A DNA stretch of 64,000 nucleotides from Agrypnia vestita (Eukaryota > Arthropoda > Insecta > Trichoptera > Phryganeidae). The DNA lies in assembly GCA_016648135.1 (NCBI GenBank), contig JADDOH010001981.1:248001-312000 (forward strand), written 5' to 3'. Shown piece by piece: positions 31,976 to 43,841 of this stretch. Made by a program: the position numbers and the translations under genes. Under the pieces are notes generated by a model. It was not told the origin of the DNA and made no database searches. It saw nothing but the letters and a program-made list of their open reading frames with translations. How positions within the stretch are numbered: the stretch's first letter is position 1; each line of letters starts with the position of its first letter.

Positions 31976-33289
31976 AAGAGCGGCAAAACTTTATGAAGAC
32001 AGATTGGGTTTTGATTGGTCAGCAGATACCGAAGAAGCATAAAACAGGTAATGATTGAAGGGTCTGATAAGGGGAAGAAAAGGATGATGATGAAGAATTT
32101 CAATTTATTTCGCAGATTTGCACATTTATTTTCATCTATTTTGAACTTACGAAGTGTAATGTAATATTTATATTTCTTTATCTTTTTGAAGTATTTTGGC
32201 ATTCTATTATAATATTTATCGCGTAAATAAAGTGACAGCGAATTCATAAATACTATTTACGAAATGTCGTTATCCGCAAACAAATTTTACATAGACGTAA
32301 GTACCCACCTACAAGATACAGCTTTTTATTCATGGGATGAGTTGACGCCCCTACTTCTATAGTCATTATATATAGATATAGATCTTTGTATATATATATA
32401 TATATAATATATATAGTAGTATATAGGATTTATAATAGGATTATAATATAATATATATAATATATATGTTGGCTTAAGAATCGAGTTATCTTAAAGATTT
32501 ATCTTAGCGTTACTGAGATGTCCATTTTCGGAAACTTCAGAGGAGTGGCGGCCGATGGGTCTCTCCAGACATCTTCCAAGTGATTTTCCTGTGACAGAAT
32601 TACGATTTCCATGAAGGCTCTCTGGAGAGATTATACCCTTCTTCTTATATTCTCAAAAATGACAGAAAAAAAATGACATCAAGACGGTTCATATGAGGAC
32701 ATCTCTATTCTCAAAATGACCCTGCGTAAGGGGTGGGTAAGTATTCATCCACTGGCGGTATTTCCGAACTCCTACCAAAGTATTTTTGACTTCCTAAAAA
32801 AGCTATTCTTGCTCAGCTATCTCGTGACAAAAGACGACTGGGTGGATTCAAATACATCCTTAAGATAATTCTAAGAATAAAAGGCACGTAAGAATAAAAG
32901 GAATAGATGACTGGAAGACCACATGTCATGATGTAATACAAAGACGTCAAAATGTTGCAAATCTTTGAAATCGACGAACTTACAATCAGCTGAAAAAAGA
33001 GAGGAAAGAAAGTAAAATGATAATGACCCATCTCTTGGAATCCTCCTACATAATGGGCGTACGCACACAACATGTGGTTGGATGTTCAATCCATGTGAGG
33101 TTCATGCACCAGGGCACTTTTACGTAACCATATTTTTTGAAAAAAAAAACGAAATAAAGCATATATTTTATCTCGTTATATTCCTATTAAAACGTATTCA
33201 TATTATTCATATTTTAATATATCATAATATTGTCTCACGTAAATATTTTTTTCCAAAATATATGTTTATGTAAAAGTCAAATAATAACA
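31976..33289. other. Unassigned; AT microsatellite
   Basis: 32385-32470 is an imperfect TA repeat. No gene or repeat partner recognised in the rest. Confidence 0.5.
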
Positions 33290-33745
33290 AAAATGGAAAA
33301 ATTTCTATAGCGCCATTTTTGTAAAGAAATCACCTCAAGGGCGCTTTACACTGACATTGTGTCTTACACTAGTATTTAATTTAATGGAAAGGATTTTACA
33401 AAAAAGATGCGTTTTAAGTCTTTTTACAAACACTGTTTCTGATGTACTGTTCCGTATTACGGAGAGAAGACGCCTTTGGACCTGCCACCGCAAATTCCCG
33501 TTCACTAAACTTAGTCTTCTGTTAGTGGATGGTTGGTTCTGCAACTCTTCCTGCAGCTGAAGTAGTGGCTGATCTCAGAGTTCGGCGTCTACTTTTTAAG
33601 TCGTTTGGAATGCAGAGCTCTTGAAAATACAGAGGCACCATATTATGTGTCGCCTTGTACATTAACCAACACAACTTAAACTCGACTCGCGCTTCAATGT
33701 TCTCACTGGGCGCGCTTGCCATACACCCATACAAAAATCACTGTA
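33290..33745 (-). pseudogene. CR1/L2-like LINE, ORF2 C-terminus and 3' end
   Basis: Minus-strand frames give CWLMYKATHNMVPLYFQELC, a run ending SRRRTLRSATTS, then after a frameshift KFSEREFAVAGPKASSL, and an end with TGTAAAGCGCCCTTGAGG and AATGGCGCTATAGAAA. F-ER-FAVAGPKAW-SLP is the usual C-terminal signature. Same family as the + strand copy at 35396-35935. Confidence 0.75.
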
Positions 33746-33994
33746 AAAATCATCCTTGAAATGCGAAATCGCCGGAAATCACAAGTGTAATGCAGCTTCA
33801 AATGGTCGGTCCAGCTTTGTAAAGTCTCGGTCCCAAGAACCAAGTATATTTATTTGTCCAAATGTGTTACATAAACCCGATTGGCATATATTTTTTAAGG
33901 TCTCTCACGTGTGTATATCTTATTTATAAACAGGGCAAATGGGTACGATGTGTCAGTATTCTCAATTTAAAAAAACTAACCCATAAAAACCAAG

Positions 33995-34515
33995 TTTTTA
34001 TTATACTCCCTTTCTTTGTAAAATATAACAACAATTAAAGACGAATTAAAACATATTACATAACACTAAACTTAAAGTAATTTAATATATTTCTAAAATG
34101 TCAGATGTTTTGAGCTTTGATAAGACACTTCATGCTTGTCAACAGTTGTCAGTCAATTTAGATTTTCGAAATTCGTGGTGAAGTACCTATTATGTATACC
34201 GACGGAGTAATTCAAATTTAGAAAATATTCCGCTACGTTATCGGGCCACCGTTGCTAGTAATCAAATCTTTGTAATGATTCCAATTTGAAAAAACTATTA
34301 AAAATTTGAAAAATCCAAAATAATACTATTATTATTATTATTTTTTAACGAAAATTTGACAGATCTTCTTGATCGTCACCACGAGTCTGCTTGCAAAGTT
34401 TCAGCTCGATTGGATCACGGGAAAAGGGTCAAAAATCGATCTAAAGTTTTTTCGACGGCAAGCCGGCAAGCAAGCAAGCAGACGCTGCGAGTTAATATAA
34501 AGGGAGTAAAAATAC
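33995..34515. repeat. Element with short inverted ends ACTCCCTTT
   Basis: TTATACTCCCTTTCTTTGTA at the left and TATAAAGGGAGTAAAAATA at the right. The left end recurs at 36209 (TACTCCCTTTTTGTAAAATA). GCAAGCCGGCAAGCAAGCAA lies near the right end. Class unknown. Confidence 0.4.
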
Positions 34516-34977
34516 ATATATTATAAAGCATGGAGCGGCGTTAGGAAAATATTGATATTTATGTCGCCGGGCCGGGTCTGCTCCGAGGGTGGTTTCAGGG
34601 GGGTGCGAAGCTAGTTCCTGTAATCATAATACAATGCTGTAAGCCATACACCCCGTCGCTAGTACTACGGCAAGTTACTGTCCTGAGGAAAGTGATTTAA
34701 TGCTGACACAATTGGATTAAGTTACTTGCACCATTCACCCTCAATGTTCTCAACTTCAACATTGTAGGTCAAGAAAGGGCCTAGCTTTATTTTGTATTTA
34801 TAAAGCTTGGCTTTTGGCGTCCCGGACAACTTGAACGAAGGACGCCAAACTCTAGGGTCAGCCTCTACTTTAGCTGCAGGAAGGGTTTATTTTGATTTTA
34901 TTCAATTTAGCGCAAGTCAAGCAAGACGAGCCCATAAATCACGGAGATCTTTAAATCTTTTGACGTACCGAACATAA
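34516..34977. other. Unassigned DNA
   Basis: Moderately GC-rich at 34555-34620 (GGGCCGGGTCTGCTCCGAGG). No gene supported. Confidence 0.4.
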
Positions 34978-35395
34978 AACAAATATATGCCAAGAGTATT
35001 CTCTTACACCAATTTAAAGACACAAAACAAAACAATAGAACACCGGCATATAATACGAAAGGCAGTAAAATGGTAAATAGAAATATACCAACTTACAACA
35101 CAACTTTTGGCCAAAGAAGCTATATCTATTTTGCAAAAAAACTCTACAACATCCTTCCCCCAACCTTCAAAAATATTGAAAAGATTGAAGAGTTCAAAAA
35201 AAAGATAAAAGCATGGCTAAAACAAGTCGATGCAGATAACTTAGAAGGAGTATTGAAAACTACACAGTTATTTAAAAATAGAAAATAAATAAGTATAAAC
35301 TAGTCCGCCTCAGCACAGGAACCCCTAGTGAGGAGGACTAAGAACAATAATATCAACAACATCATTATACATACAAACTATCATATTAAACAAAC
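34978..35395 (+). pseudogene. Jockey/CR1-like LINE, ORF2 C-terminus and 3' UTR
   Basis: Open from about 34980: QIYAKSILLHQFKDTK, TPAYNTKGSKMVNRNIPTY and TFGQRSYIYFAKKLYNIL, then KKKIKAWLKQV and a stop at 35288. The FGQR-YI-FA-KLYN-LP signature parallels 11585-11773, but the two differ enough to be separate families. 5'-truncated. Confidence 0.75.
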
Positions 35396-35935
35396 ATGTA
35401 TGATGGTATAACAAAATCACTATCGTCAAATACTTCTTCAAATCAATTAAATTTTAGTCAACATGCAGCTGGTATATGCACCGTATGCGCGCGCAACATC
35501 AAAACCGTTTCAGATGAAGCTATTCTCATTCAAACCACAGCGAGACCAGATCGTACAAAGGTACAAAATTACACACGGAAGCGGCTCTGTTTGTCGTATC
35601 AATATCACATTGTTAATTGCAATAAAATGTTCTTTTCGAAAGGGTTGTAGAACCGATCAATCAATGCCAGAAGGCTATGTTTAGTGAACGAGCATTTTTG
35701 GCGGAAGGCCCAAAGGCTTGGAACTCTACCCTCCGTAATACAGAACAGCGCATCAGAAACGTTTAAGAAAATACTGAAAACGTACATTTAAAAAAAATCA
35801 TATCGATAAGTTCGCAATTAAATTTAATAGTAGTGTAGGATTATATAGCTTTGTGTAGAGCGCTTATGAGGTGAAATTTTTACGCGAATGGCGCTATATA
35901 AATTATCTATTTTAATTATTATTATTCAACCGAAT
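35396..35935 (+). pseudogene. CR1/L2-like LINE, C-terminus and 3' end
   Basis: MFSERAFLAEGPKAWNS followed by a frameshifted LRNTEQRIRN-type tail, then TGTAGAGCGCTTATGAGG and AATGGCGCTATATAAATTAT with an ATT microsatellite. The counterpart at 33290-33745 shares the coding and the 3'-terminal sequence. Confidence 0.7.
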
Positions 35936-36389
35936 CTGGTATTGTTACCTAAGTTGACGCTACCGGCAACAGAAAGGTTCTGGGTTTATATTCCGGTTCT
36001 AGTTCAACTGCTCAGTTTTTCCGGAAAAGATTGTACCTTCCTTTATTGAGATTGTAAATTTACACTTCCATAATAATTTTCTTTTATCTTGCAAGTACGT
36101 GTATTCAATCGATCCAAAACGAAATTAGTCTTCCTGGAATTATAATTGTTGATGTTATTTCTATAGTTTTCTATAATCGTTCTTTCAAATCTTTCATTCA
36201 AATCATTAATTACTCCCTTTTTGTAAAATATCTCCGATTGGGAGTTATTTTTTCATTAAGAAACAAGTATACTTCCTCTATTGAATTGGATCATTATATT
36301 TTAAAAATTCTGCGTCGGCAGACTCCATTTTGATTATCAAATCACTTTTTCGTGTTTATAGTCATTTTTCGCTGCTGGTTATTTATTAC

Positions 36390-36690
36390 ATTTTTTTAAA
36401 TTTTATTTATTTATCTTCATCTTGTTACATGACATAGGAGATGGAGCCGCTCATCTCACTAGGAAGAACCTGTGCCGAGATGAGCAGCTGAACAATATAG
36501 TGAGAACAAAAAATAATAACGATATACAACAAAATACTATCCAGTTATCCAGCCCAAAGTCCGACAGCACAAACCAGCATCCTTGTTTCGAGACAAATCC
36601 CTCTGGCCCGAAACGCCCATTCGGGTCATATTACACAGATGTAATGCATAACAAAAAAGGGGCTAGTAGAAGCTGTATTGCAAGAATTAA
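36390..36690 (-). repeat. Probable LINE 3' UTR
   Basis: The minus strand ends TGTAACAAGATGAAGATAAA then TAAATAAAATTTAAAAAAA, a typical tail. A 90-codon + strand frame (36422-36694) is antisense to this and has no motif; it could be coding, but I do not favour that. Confidence 0.4.
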
Positions 36691-36929
36691 ATAAGAACTT
36701 TCGGTTAAGTGAGGGGTAAATGCAATATTTTGATTAAAAAAAATTTAGTCAATAAAATTAGTAAATGAATGGAGAAATCCTACACTGAATTGAATTAATA
36801 AAAAGGGTGTTCCAACAGCTAATTTATCTTTGTAATTATTTGCTAAAATTTATAAATTTTTTGAAATGTTATTTGTTGAACTATTGGATTGGACTATATA
36901 ATATTGGACTATGCTTTTATATTATAAGG

Positions 36930-37022
36930 AAATGGATACAAGAAGCTGACCACAGAGATGGATTGAAGGGTGTGGAAGAGGCCTATATCGGAGAGAGATG
37001 AAGGCTGAAGAATAAGAAGAGG
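36930..37022 (+). pseudogene. RTE-type LINE, extreme 3' end
   Basis: WIQEADHRDGLKGVEEAYIG, the last residues of RTE ORF2 (W---A-DR--W---EEAY), followed by a GAAGAATAAGAAGAGGA tail. Confidence 0.65.
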
Positions 37023-37374
37023 ATTTTTTTATATATGGAGCATGATTTCGTTTTCATTGACTTTTTCAGGTTCTTTCCATCACTTTATGGCGTAATTGGA
37101 GCGCTATTTCTGTAATAACTTGTGTGGTGTTTCTTTTTATTTATTTATACATAAATATTATTATAGATTTAAAAATACAGATATTTCGTGAGGCTAAAAA
37201 CAAAGAGTATATACTTTTTTTCAACAAAAACCCAATTCAATAGAGAAGTCAATTCTCGTATTTGAATTGGGGAGTAAAATACAAATATAATAAATAAAAG
37301 CTTGTAATTGCTGTCGAAGCTATCTCATAACTTCTTCTTCAAAAACAGAAAAATAATTTTGTGGTGACATTATT

Positions 37375-37545
37375 AATATAATCAATAAAAATAAACTTTG
37401 TTTTTTTACCACTTTTGTATTGAAAAATATCAAGTCCATAGCACTTTCGTCAGTATACAATTTTATCCTGACGAAGGGGCCATGGGCTTTGAAACATGTT
37501 GATATTTTTCAATACAAAAGTGATGAAAACTAAGTTTATTTTTAT
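37375..37545. repeat. Penelope-like palindrome, asymmetric (motif copy d)
   Basis: The right arm has CTGACGA (37468-37474), a 16-nt spacer pairing GGGGCC with GGCTTT around ATG using G-T wobbles, GAAA (37491-37494), CATG and a TTGA/TCAA hairpin. The left arm matches the outer sequence (CACTTTTGTATTGAAAAATA) but has lost the GAAACATG part. Confidence 0.65.
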
Positions 37546-38329
37546 GAATTATATATCTAATAATTGTTTAACTTGTGATTTGAAGGCTTTGTAACTTTTC
37601 GTTACGATTTTGCTGGAGGGCATTAAAATAAAATTATACCTTGATAGGCGTAACGATGTTGTGAAGCACTAGTTTAAATTTGAGGATTTCTAAGTTTCCA
37701 CATGATTTTGCTCGGTTGCTGGTTTTTGTGAAAATCGTTGAATTGAAGTGATCTTTATGAATTTGTAACAACGCGTTATCTTTGAAGATTTTGTTTAAAC
37801 TGAGAAACCTGAAGGATTTAAATAGCTGTGTAGTTAGAACTGTCGATGGTTTACAGGGGATAATTTTCAAAATCAGCGTCTGCACCTTTTCTACAGGTTA
37901 AAGGCTAGTTTTGAAAGTCCCACCCCAACCGATAATACTTTATTGTAAAATATATTGGGCAAGAAATAAATAAATTGTTTTAAAATTATACTTGGCCACA
38001 GGATATTTGTCAATCAAATTAATTTGTAAATACATTTTCTTATTCTGGTTACCGTTATCTTTCAGCTATTAAATCTTCACCGGATTATTCGCATAGACTT
38101 TTCTCTTAACGTAGCTTCAAAGGAAAATGTTCAATGGCGTTAAGTCACAAGATCTTGGTGCCCGATTAATTTCAGCTCTTTAGTTCACTCAGGAAATCTA
38201 GTTGTCAAAACAACCGATTTCTGAGTGGTAAGGTGCACCGTTCTATCTTGTCATGTCCGAGTCATTGGTTTTTTTCATTCATTGTAATTGATTCGTTTTC
38301 AGAAAAAAAGGTTTAACGCCTTTTCCAGC
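37546..38329. other. Unassigned AT-rich DNA
   Basis: Nothing recognised; an 83-codon minus frame at 37634-37885 has no motif. Confidence 0.45.
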
Positions 38330-38470
38330 TAGTGATGGTATTTTAACCGGTGACACACTAACTGTTACTTGAGATTTGTATCTGCGTTGATGATTGGCAA
38401 TTAATTTTTCGCAATTCGACGTGAATCGGTGCAGTTAGATATAAACTATAATAAATAACTCTACCGAAAA
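38330..38470. mobile_element. hAT-like MITE arm
   Basis: TAGTGATGGTATTTTAACCG with GTGACAC, TGAGATTTGTATCTG and TGATGATTGGCAATTA. Inverse of the right arm of 8944-9178. The other end is not recognisable. Confidence 0.5.
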
Positions 38471-38665
38471 TAATCCACTAAAATAACGCCCACGAAGCAC
38501 AGTGACTAAACGAAGGCATGTTTTTTTCTGAATGGGGGCGTTCTTATATCACACAAGAGCCTGTTCTTTTTTTCTGTTTTGACAACACTGCATTGTCAGT
38601 TTACAAAGTGTAGAATGACACGCATCTTCTTTCAGCATCCGTGATCCGTTACTTTCATAATATGT

Positions 38666-38881
38666 GGGGTATAAAAGCAAAAGCAGCAATATCCAAAAAT
38701 ATTGAATGCAGTCATCGAGGATTACTAATTTATAATGTACTGAATGCGAAATCTTATAGGAAACATGATATTAGAAGGGATAGATACATAAAAGCTAGAA
38801 TTCAGTACATTTTAAATTAGTCATCCTCGGTGACTGTATTTAAAACATTTTTAGATATTGCTGCCTTTGCTTTTATACCCC
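38666..38881. mobile_element. TIR MITE, 216 bp, about 80-bp arms
   Basis: GGGGTATAAAAGCAAAAGCA inverted at the right as TGCCTTTGCTTTTATACCCC. The arms continue through GCAGCAATATC, CGAGGAT-ACTAATTT and ATGTACTGAAT. Confidence 0.85.
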
Positions 38882-39324
38882 AAATTTATATTACCGACCT
38901 ATTCTGTCTAAAATAATAATATTGCTATTTTGGTGATTGTTATCCCAACTTTCCAAAATACAGAAATATCAAGACATCTGTCAAATGCCAATATTTCTAT
39001 CATTGTGACGAGAATATTGGCTTTTACTTAATATGGATAACTCTTTGGATGTGTTAGTAGTTAATGTGTGTGAAACAAGCTTAATTCTAACGATTTTTAA
39101 AATAATACTTATTATTTATTTAATTTTAAATACTATTTTATTTTAATAGTACTTATTTTATTTAATATTCATCAAAAACATATATTTTAGACAAAAGTCC
39201 AGATTGCAACAACTGAATGATGAATTCCATGTCGCTTCGATATCAAATAAGTAGTTCTTTTTCAGAATACCCAGACAAGGTCAACACTACAATCCATATA
39301 TGTGTTACAAAATATTGATGTACC

Positions 39325-39467
39325 TAGGCCCGAATTCAGAGTCGATACTTAGATGATTTAAAGGTTAAGGTTTGCCTTAAAAGTGTTATTTACTACTAAA
39401 AATTACGCTTTTAAGGTGTCCCTTAATCTTAAACTCATCAAAGTATTGACTCTAAATTCGGGCCCTA
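39325..39467. mobile_element. TIR MITE, 143 bp
   Basis: GGCCCGAATTCAGAGTCGAT and inverted GGGCCCGAATTTAGAGTCAA, with TA at both borders. The inner parts of the arms pair through AAGGTTAAGG-like blocks. Confidence 0.8.
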
Positions 39468-40240
39468 TTTTCATTTAAAATGATTTATAGGCCATTGTTG
39501 TACAACTTTTAGGTGTTCAAAAAACATGGACGCAATTTATGCTTCCCTTTTTGGGTTTTCCCGTCGTAAATCTATGTCTTATTTATTTTTGACTGCTGGG
39601 GTAACAATCACGAAAATAGCAATACAGTTATTTTTAGAATAGGTCGTCAAAAATCACCCCTAGAGAAACAGCGTTTATTTCAAATCGGTCATGTCCTGTA
39701 GAAACATATATTATTTAGCTATAACAAATTGTCATGAATTCATACTCTTATTACCTCCTCCCAAATCCTCCCTTTCTGTTCATTTTAAGTGCTTATACAC
39801 CGTATATAACCGAAGGGTGAACTTCACTTCTCAGAGATAATGTTTCCAAAGAGGTACTTAAAGGGCTTCTCCATTTCCCACAGGAGCAAACTCAAATAGA
39901 AAACCATTTTGATTTTAATGTACTCCGTTTTAAATGTACATTCGGTTTATTCCCGTTATGCCGAACGCTGTAGTCTACTATCGATTGTGAAGCTTTACGG
40001 GATTTATTTTTGGATTCTGTACAACTCGGTACAAATAATGTAGCCGCTGTAGAGACGGAGCCTGTGTTGTGTACCGAACAATTATTTTCCTTGGGTGACT
40101 TGAATACGAAATAGAGGCGGATTATTTTTTAATTTGTTAAAAAATTGATACATTCTACAATATTTTGAGTTTTGTTCAAATCTTTCAGAACAGTACTGGA
40201 TTTCATGTCACATAGATATTATTAATCAATTAATTTATAG
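39468..40240. other. Unassigned DNA
   Basis: No gene, repeat partner or structure recognised. Confidence 0.45.
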
Positions 40241-40434
40241 TATAGATGTCTCACAGAGATAAAACTGTAGTTTTTTATGGGAAAGTAGGTATAAAAGTCT
40301 TTTGGGTGTACATAAGACTTATGACCTATCGTTATAAGTCATACAATAGGTCATAAGTCCTATGTACACCCAAAAGACTTCTATACCTACTTTCCCATAA
40401 AAAACTACAGTTTCGTCTCTGTGAGACATCTATA
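40241..40434. mobile_element. Palindromic MITE family E, complete
   Basis: Arms of about 87 bp with very few mismatches: TATAGATGTCTCACAGAGAT, AAAACTGTAGTTTTTTATGG, GAAAGTAGGTATA and AAGTCTTTTGGGTGTACATA, all inverted after a short centre. Half copy at 8365-8430; TIRs related to 17786-18364. Confidence 0.9.
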
Positions 40435-40594
40435 ATATACATTAATTGAAATATTTTATTTGCTTATTGATATGTCACGAAGTATTTATCATTAAAGAGG
40501 GCAATAATATTTGAAAGATTACAGACATTCAGAAATTACGATATATCTAAATAGATATAGCAGTGTTATTTGGCAAAAGTAATTTTATTGTCGG

Positions 40595-41728
40595 TTATTC
40601 AAAAATTCTATTCTTCTCTTCTTCATGTGCCCTGTCGGGTCGACCGGTCATCTGGGAGAAAGTTTCCCTATCCAGTGCAGTGCGGAACAGCTCTTCCACG
40701 CTTCTTATCCCGGTCCACTCTCGGATGTTTCAAAGCCAGGAATGTCGCCTCCTTCCGACCCCTCTGCAACCCTCAATCTTCCCCTTCATGACGAGCTGAA
40801 GGATGGAGTACTTTTCGCCTCTCATTTTGTGACCAAAGTATGCAATTTTACGGAGCTTTACTATGTTGAGTAACTGTCTGTTTGTATTTGCTCTACGTAA
40901 AGTTTCAATATTACTAGTCATGCCAGTCCAGGATATCCTTAACATTTTACGATGTATCCACATTTCGAACGCCTCTGGGCGATTTAGAGTACTCACCTTT
41001 AGTGTCCATGCTTCAACACCGTAAAGTAGAACTGACCATAAATAGCATTTGGTCAACCTCTGTCTAAGCTTCAACTTTAAGTCGTCATTACAGAGTAGAC
41101 TTTTCATCTTATTAAAAGATGCACGGGCTGTCTCTATTCTGCATTTGATCTCCGTATCAGGGTCCAGATTGTCAGTAATAATACTGCCCAAATATTTAAA
41201 CTGTTTTTCTCTCTCAATGTTGACACCCTTTAATTGAAGGCACACATTTGGATAACTTTTTCGGCTAAAAAACATAAACTTGGTCTTTCTTATATTTACG
41301 TTTAGACCATAATGTTTGCCAGTGGAATTAATATTACTGAGCAGTTGTTGCAGGTTTTCAACATTATCTGCCAGCAAAACGGTGTCATCAGCATATCGAA
41401 TGTTGTTGATAGCCACTCCGTTGACTTTCACGCCAACGTTTGTATTATCTAGCGCTTCTTTGAAGACCATGTCAGAGTATAGATTCAACATTGTGGGAGA
41501 GAGAACACATCCCTGTCGGACTCCACGCTGAACTGGAATGCCTCGTGAAGTGGCTCCATTCTCAAGTTTAATAATAGCGTTTTGCTTCCAGTACAAGTTT
41601 TTAATTATTCTCACATCCTTCTCATCTATATCACATCTTTGTAATATTCTAACTAAATCTGTGTGTTTTACTCTGTCAAATGCTTTTTCGTAGTCTATAA
41701 AGCAAGCAAAAATTCTATTAGGAAATAA
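40595..41728 (-). pseudogene. RTE-type LINE, reverse transcriptase to C-terminus
   Basis: Minus-strand open frame from about 41728: PNRIFACFIDYEKAFDRV (RT palm motif A), GIPVQRGVRQGCVLSP (RT motif 4), IRYADDTVLLADN (YADD catalytic box), FKYLGSIITDN, LLYGVEAWTLK and IAYFGHKMRG. A TGA at 40730-40732 interrupts; the frame stays open beyond it for 44 codons (NIREWTGIRSVEELFR, TGRPDRAHEEEKNRIFE) to a TAA at 40595. CGA to TGA is a likely origin of the stop. 5'-truncated: endonuclease and fingers are missing. Confidence 0.9.
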
Positions 41729-42116
41729 AATAAATTTGTTTTATATTGTGAATAGAACATTTTTTTCTGAATAATATATAGGTGGTTAAAATAAATATAA
41801 ATAACAAGCGATTAACGTCAAAAATGACGACAAAATTATCGTCAAAAATGACGGACTTTTTATGTTTGTGTTTCAACATGAAATTAATTTGTTATACATT
41901 CATAGTCACACCAAAAATGCATTTTCGAAATCGGATGAGTGGTTTCGTAGATTATCTCCTACATCCAAATTTACATACTTTACTTCTTTATATATTAGTG
42001 GTACGCACAGGGCCATACCAAGTTCGAAAAACTATTTAAAAATTCCCAAAATATTTTAAAACCCGAGCGGCTAAAAAATCGAATTTAAAAATAGCTAAAT
42101 ATAGGGTGGGTCTCCG
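41729..42116. other. Unassigned AT-rich DNA
   Basis: CGTCAAAAATGACG occurs twice (41816 and 41839), each a small hairpin like Helitron 3' hairpins, but no CTAG end follows. Confidence 0.4.
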
Positions 42117-42565
42117 TGTTACGGTGGGAGAAATTCAGTATAAATTTATAATATTTTAAGCACAAAGGTAAATTCGAAAGCAACAACAAAAAACACTTTT
42201 TCAGGAATTTAAATTAAAAATAAAAGACACTTTATTTAGCAAAAAACGATTCCGCGGACCGGCAGCGTAACAAGGTAAAAGTAATATCGGCGAACTGAGG
42301 ATGCTGAGTCTGCGGAATCTTCCTTTATTTATACTTAAAATCTAGACACAGCGGGAAATCAACGGTCAAAATGGGATTAGTAAGGGAGGGGAGAGACATC
42401 TCGAGAATACCCAGTGGCGGATGGTGGTCAGCGCAGCATTCCCGAGCGGTATGATCCGCGCCAGCCCATCCTCTAAACGGACTATTTTGCCCGCCTAGCC
42501 AAATTATCTCCCGAACGGGGAGGTGTACATATGTAAATGTTACGTCAAATTGAACGCCTGGCACA
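42117..42565 (-). mobile_element. Solo LTR with 4-bp target duplication
   Basis: 449 bp with TGT...ACA ends, flanked by TCCG on both sides (42113-42116 and 42566-42569). On the minus strand: a TATA box AAGTATAAATAAAGG, then further on AATAAAGTGTCTTTTATTTT as polyadenylation signal. It reads as U3 with GC-rich sequence, R and U5. No internal retroviral-type region adjoins, so it is a recombination remnant. Ty3/gypsy is likely from the 4-bp duplication. Confidence 0.85.
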
Positions 42566-42569
42566 TCCG

Positions 42570-43841
42570 CATGTGAATTTAATTAGTACCAATGTGTCCG
42601 GATGTGTCGGCGTTCATAAATCGCCTCAAAAAAGGCCGATTCCTATCTCTCGATGTATCTCCTTCCAAACTAATCCGATTCTTTATTTTATAACGAATTC
42701 TGACAGGAAATGACATGCCAGGTTTTGTGCACTTTTTCTGAGTTCATCTCGTGAACTTTCTGATTTTACGGCGTTGCAAACTTTCCACGCGCCGCGTACG
42801 TCTGGTCCATAAACCAGCGGCCCCCGCCAGGCGCCGGCTTGTCGCGTTCAAACGTCGGCCTGCCTGACCCCCGCCAGGCGCCGGCTTGTCGCGTTCAAAC
42901 GTCGGCCTGCCTGACCATTTTAACGGCCTTTCAAATCTGCTGCGCAGTTATCTGAAAACTGGCAAAAAACATATTTTTGCTATTTAATTTAATCCGCGAG
43001 ATCGGCCGTCATCCTCCACAGTGAGATACGTTTATTTCCGAATCTCGCGGATGTCCTAATAATGCACAAAACCTTATATCTCCAGTCAGGATTCGTCAGT
43101 AATAAGACCGCTAATTCCACTCATTTTATTTACAACAAAAAATTACAAATTACATATAGAATAAAATTACAAAAAATTCTTAAAACTATTCAAGTTGTCG
43201 AGGCCTCGACGCGAGTATAAGAAATATTATAAACTAAATACATAAATGTTCAAAAAATAAACCTTATGGTAACAATTACACATACACACACACGGCCATA
43301 TATAGTTATTTTTATTAAATTTAAAAAATTCAATTTTATGCCGCTGGATTGATCGTGTGCGAAACAATTAGTATCGATTATAGTTTGCGTATCATTTTTT
43401 AGGTATGTGTTATGTACAAGATTGAAGAATAACTGTTACATTTATTCATTTTTGTCTCACTTTTTTATGTACATATAACATATAACCCATTTTTAAGTAC
43501 TGCCTAATCATCCCCAATAATAATAATTTCGAATGTCCATCCGTAACCGTAACTAGAATCCAGTAACTGATTTAATTCCGTTTTCAAAATTAGTAGATAT
43601 GGTAGGTAGCTGATCTCATTTTTATTAAATAAAATGAAAACTTTATTCCGTTTCTATAATAATAATTCATTATTCGTTAAATAAAATGAAAACATTGACT
43701 TTGTGCTTTTTAAATAAAATACTCTGAATTAGTTTTTTTTAATATTTAGATTTTTTTATTTAATATTTCAGTTCAATGAAAATTAAATCTAACAAGTGCA
43801 TCTTTTACTCTATCGCATATGTCATTGGTATTAATAATTTA
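42570..43841. other. Unassigned; GC-rich part and a tandem duplication
   Basis: 42775-42935 is GC-rich and contains the 47-bp tandem duplication. 42990-43050 has CCGCGAGAT inverted as ATCTCGCGG. The rest is AT-rich without features. Confidence 0.45.
42821..42914. repeat. Exact tandem duplication, 47-bp unit, two copies
   Basis: CCCCCGCCAGGCGCCGGCTT, GTCGCGTTCAAACGTCGGCC and TGCCTGA repeat without a mismatch (starts 42821 and 42868), so the event is recent or is an assembly artefact. Confidence 0.9.

Noticed and set aside
36422..36694. 90-residue exon
   Set aside because: Possible by frame length, but antisense to a LINE-like 3' tail and without splice partner or motif.
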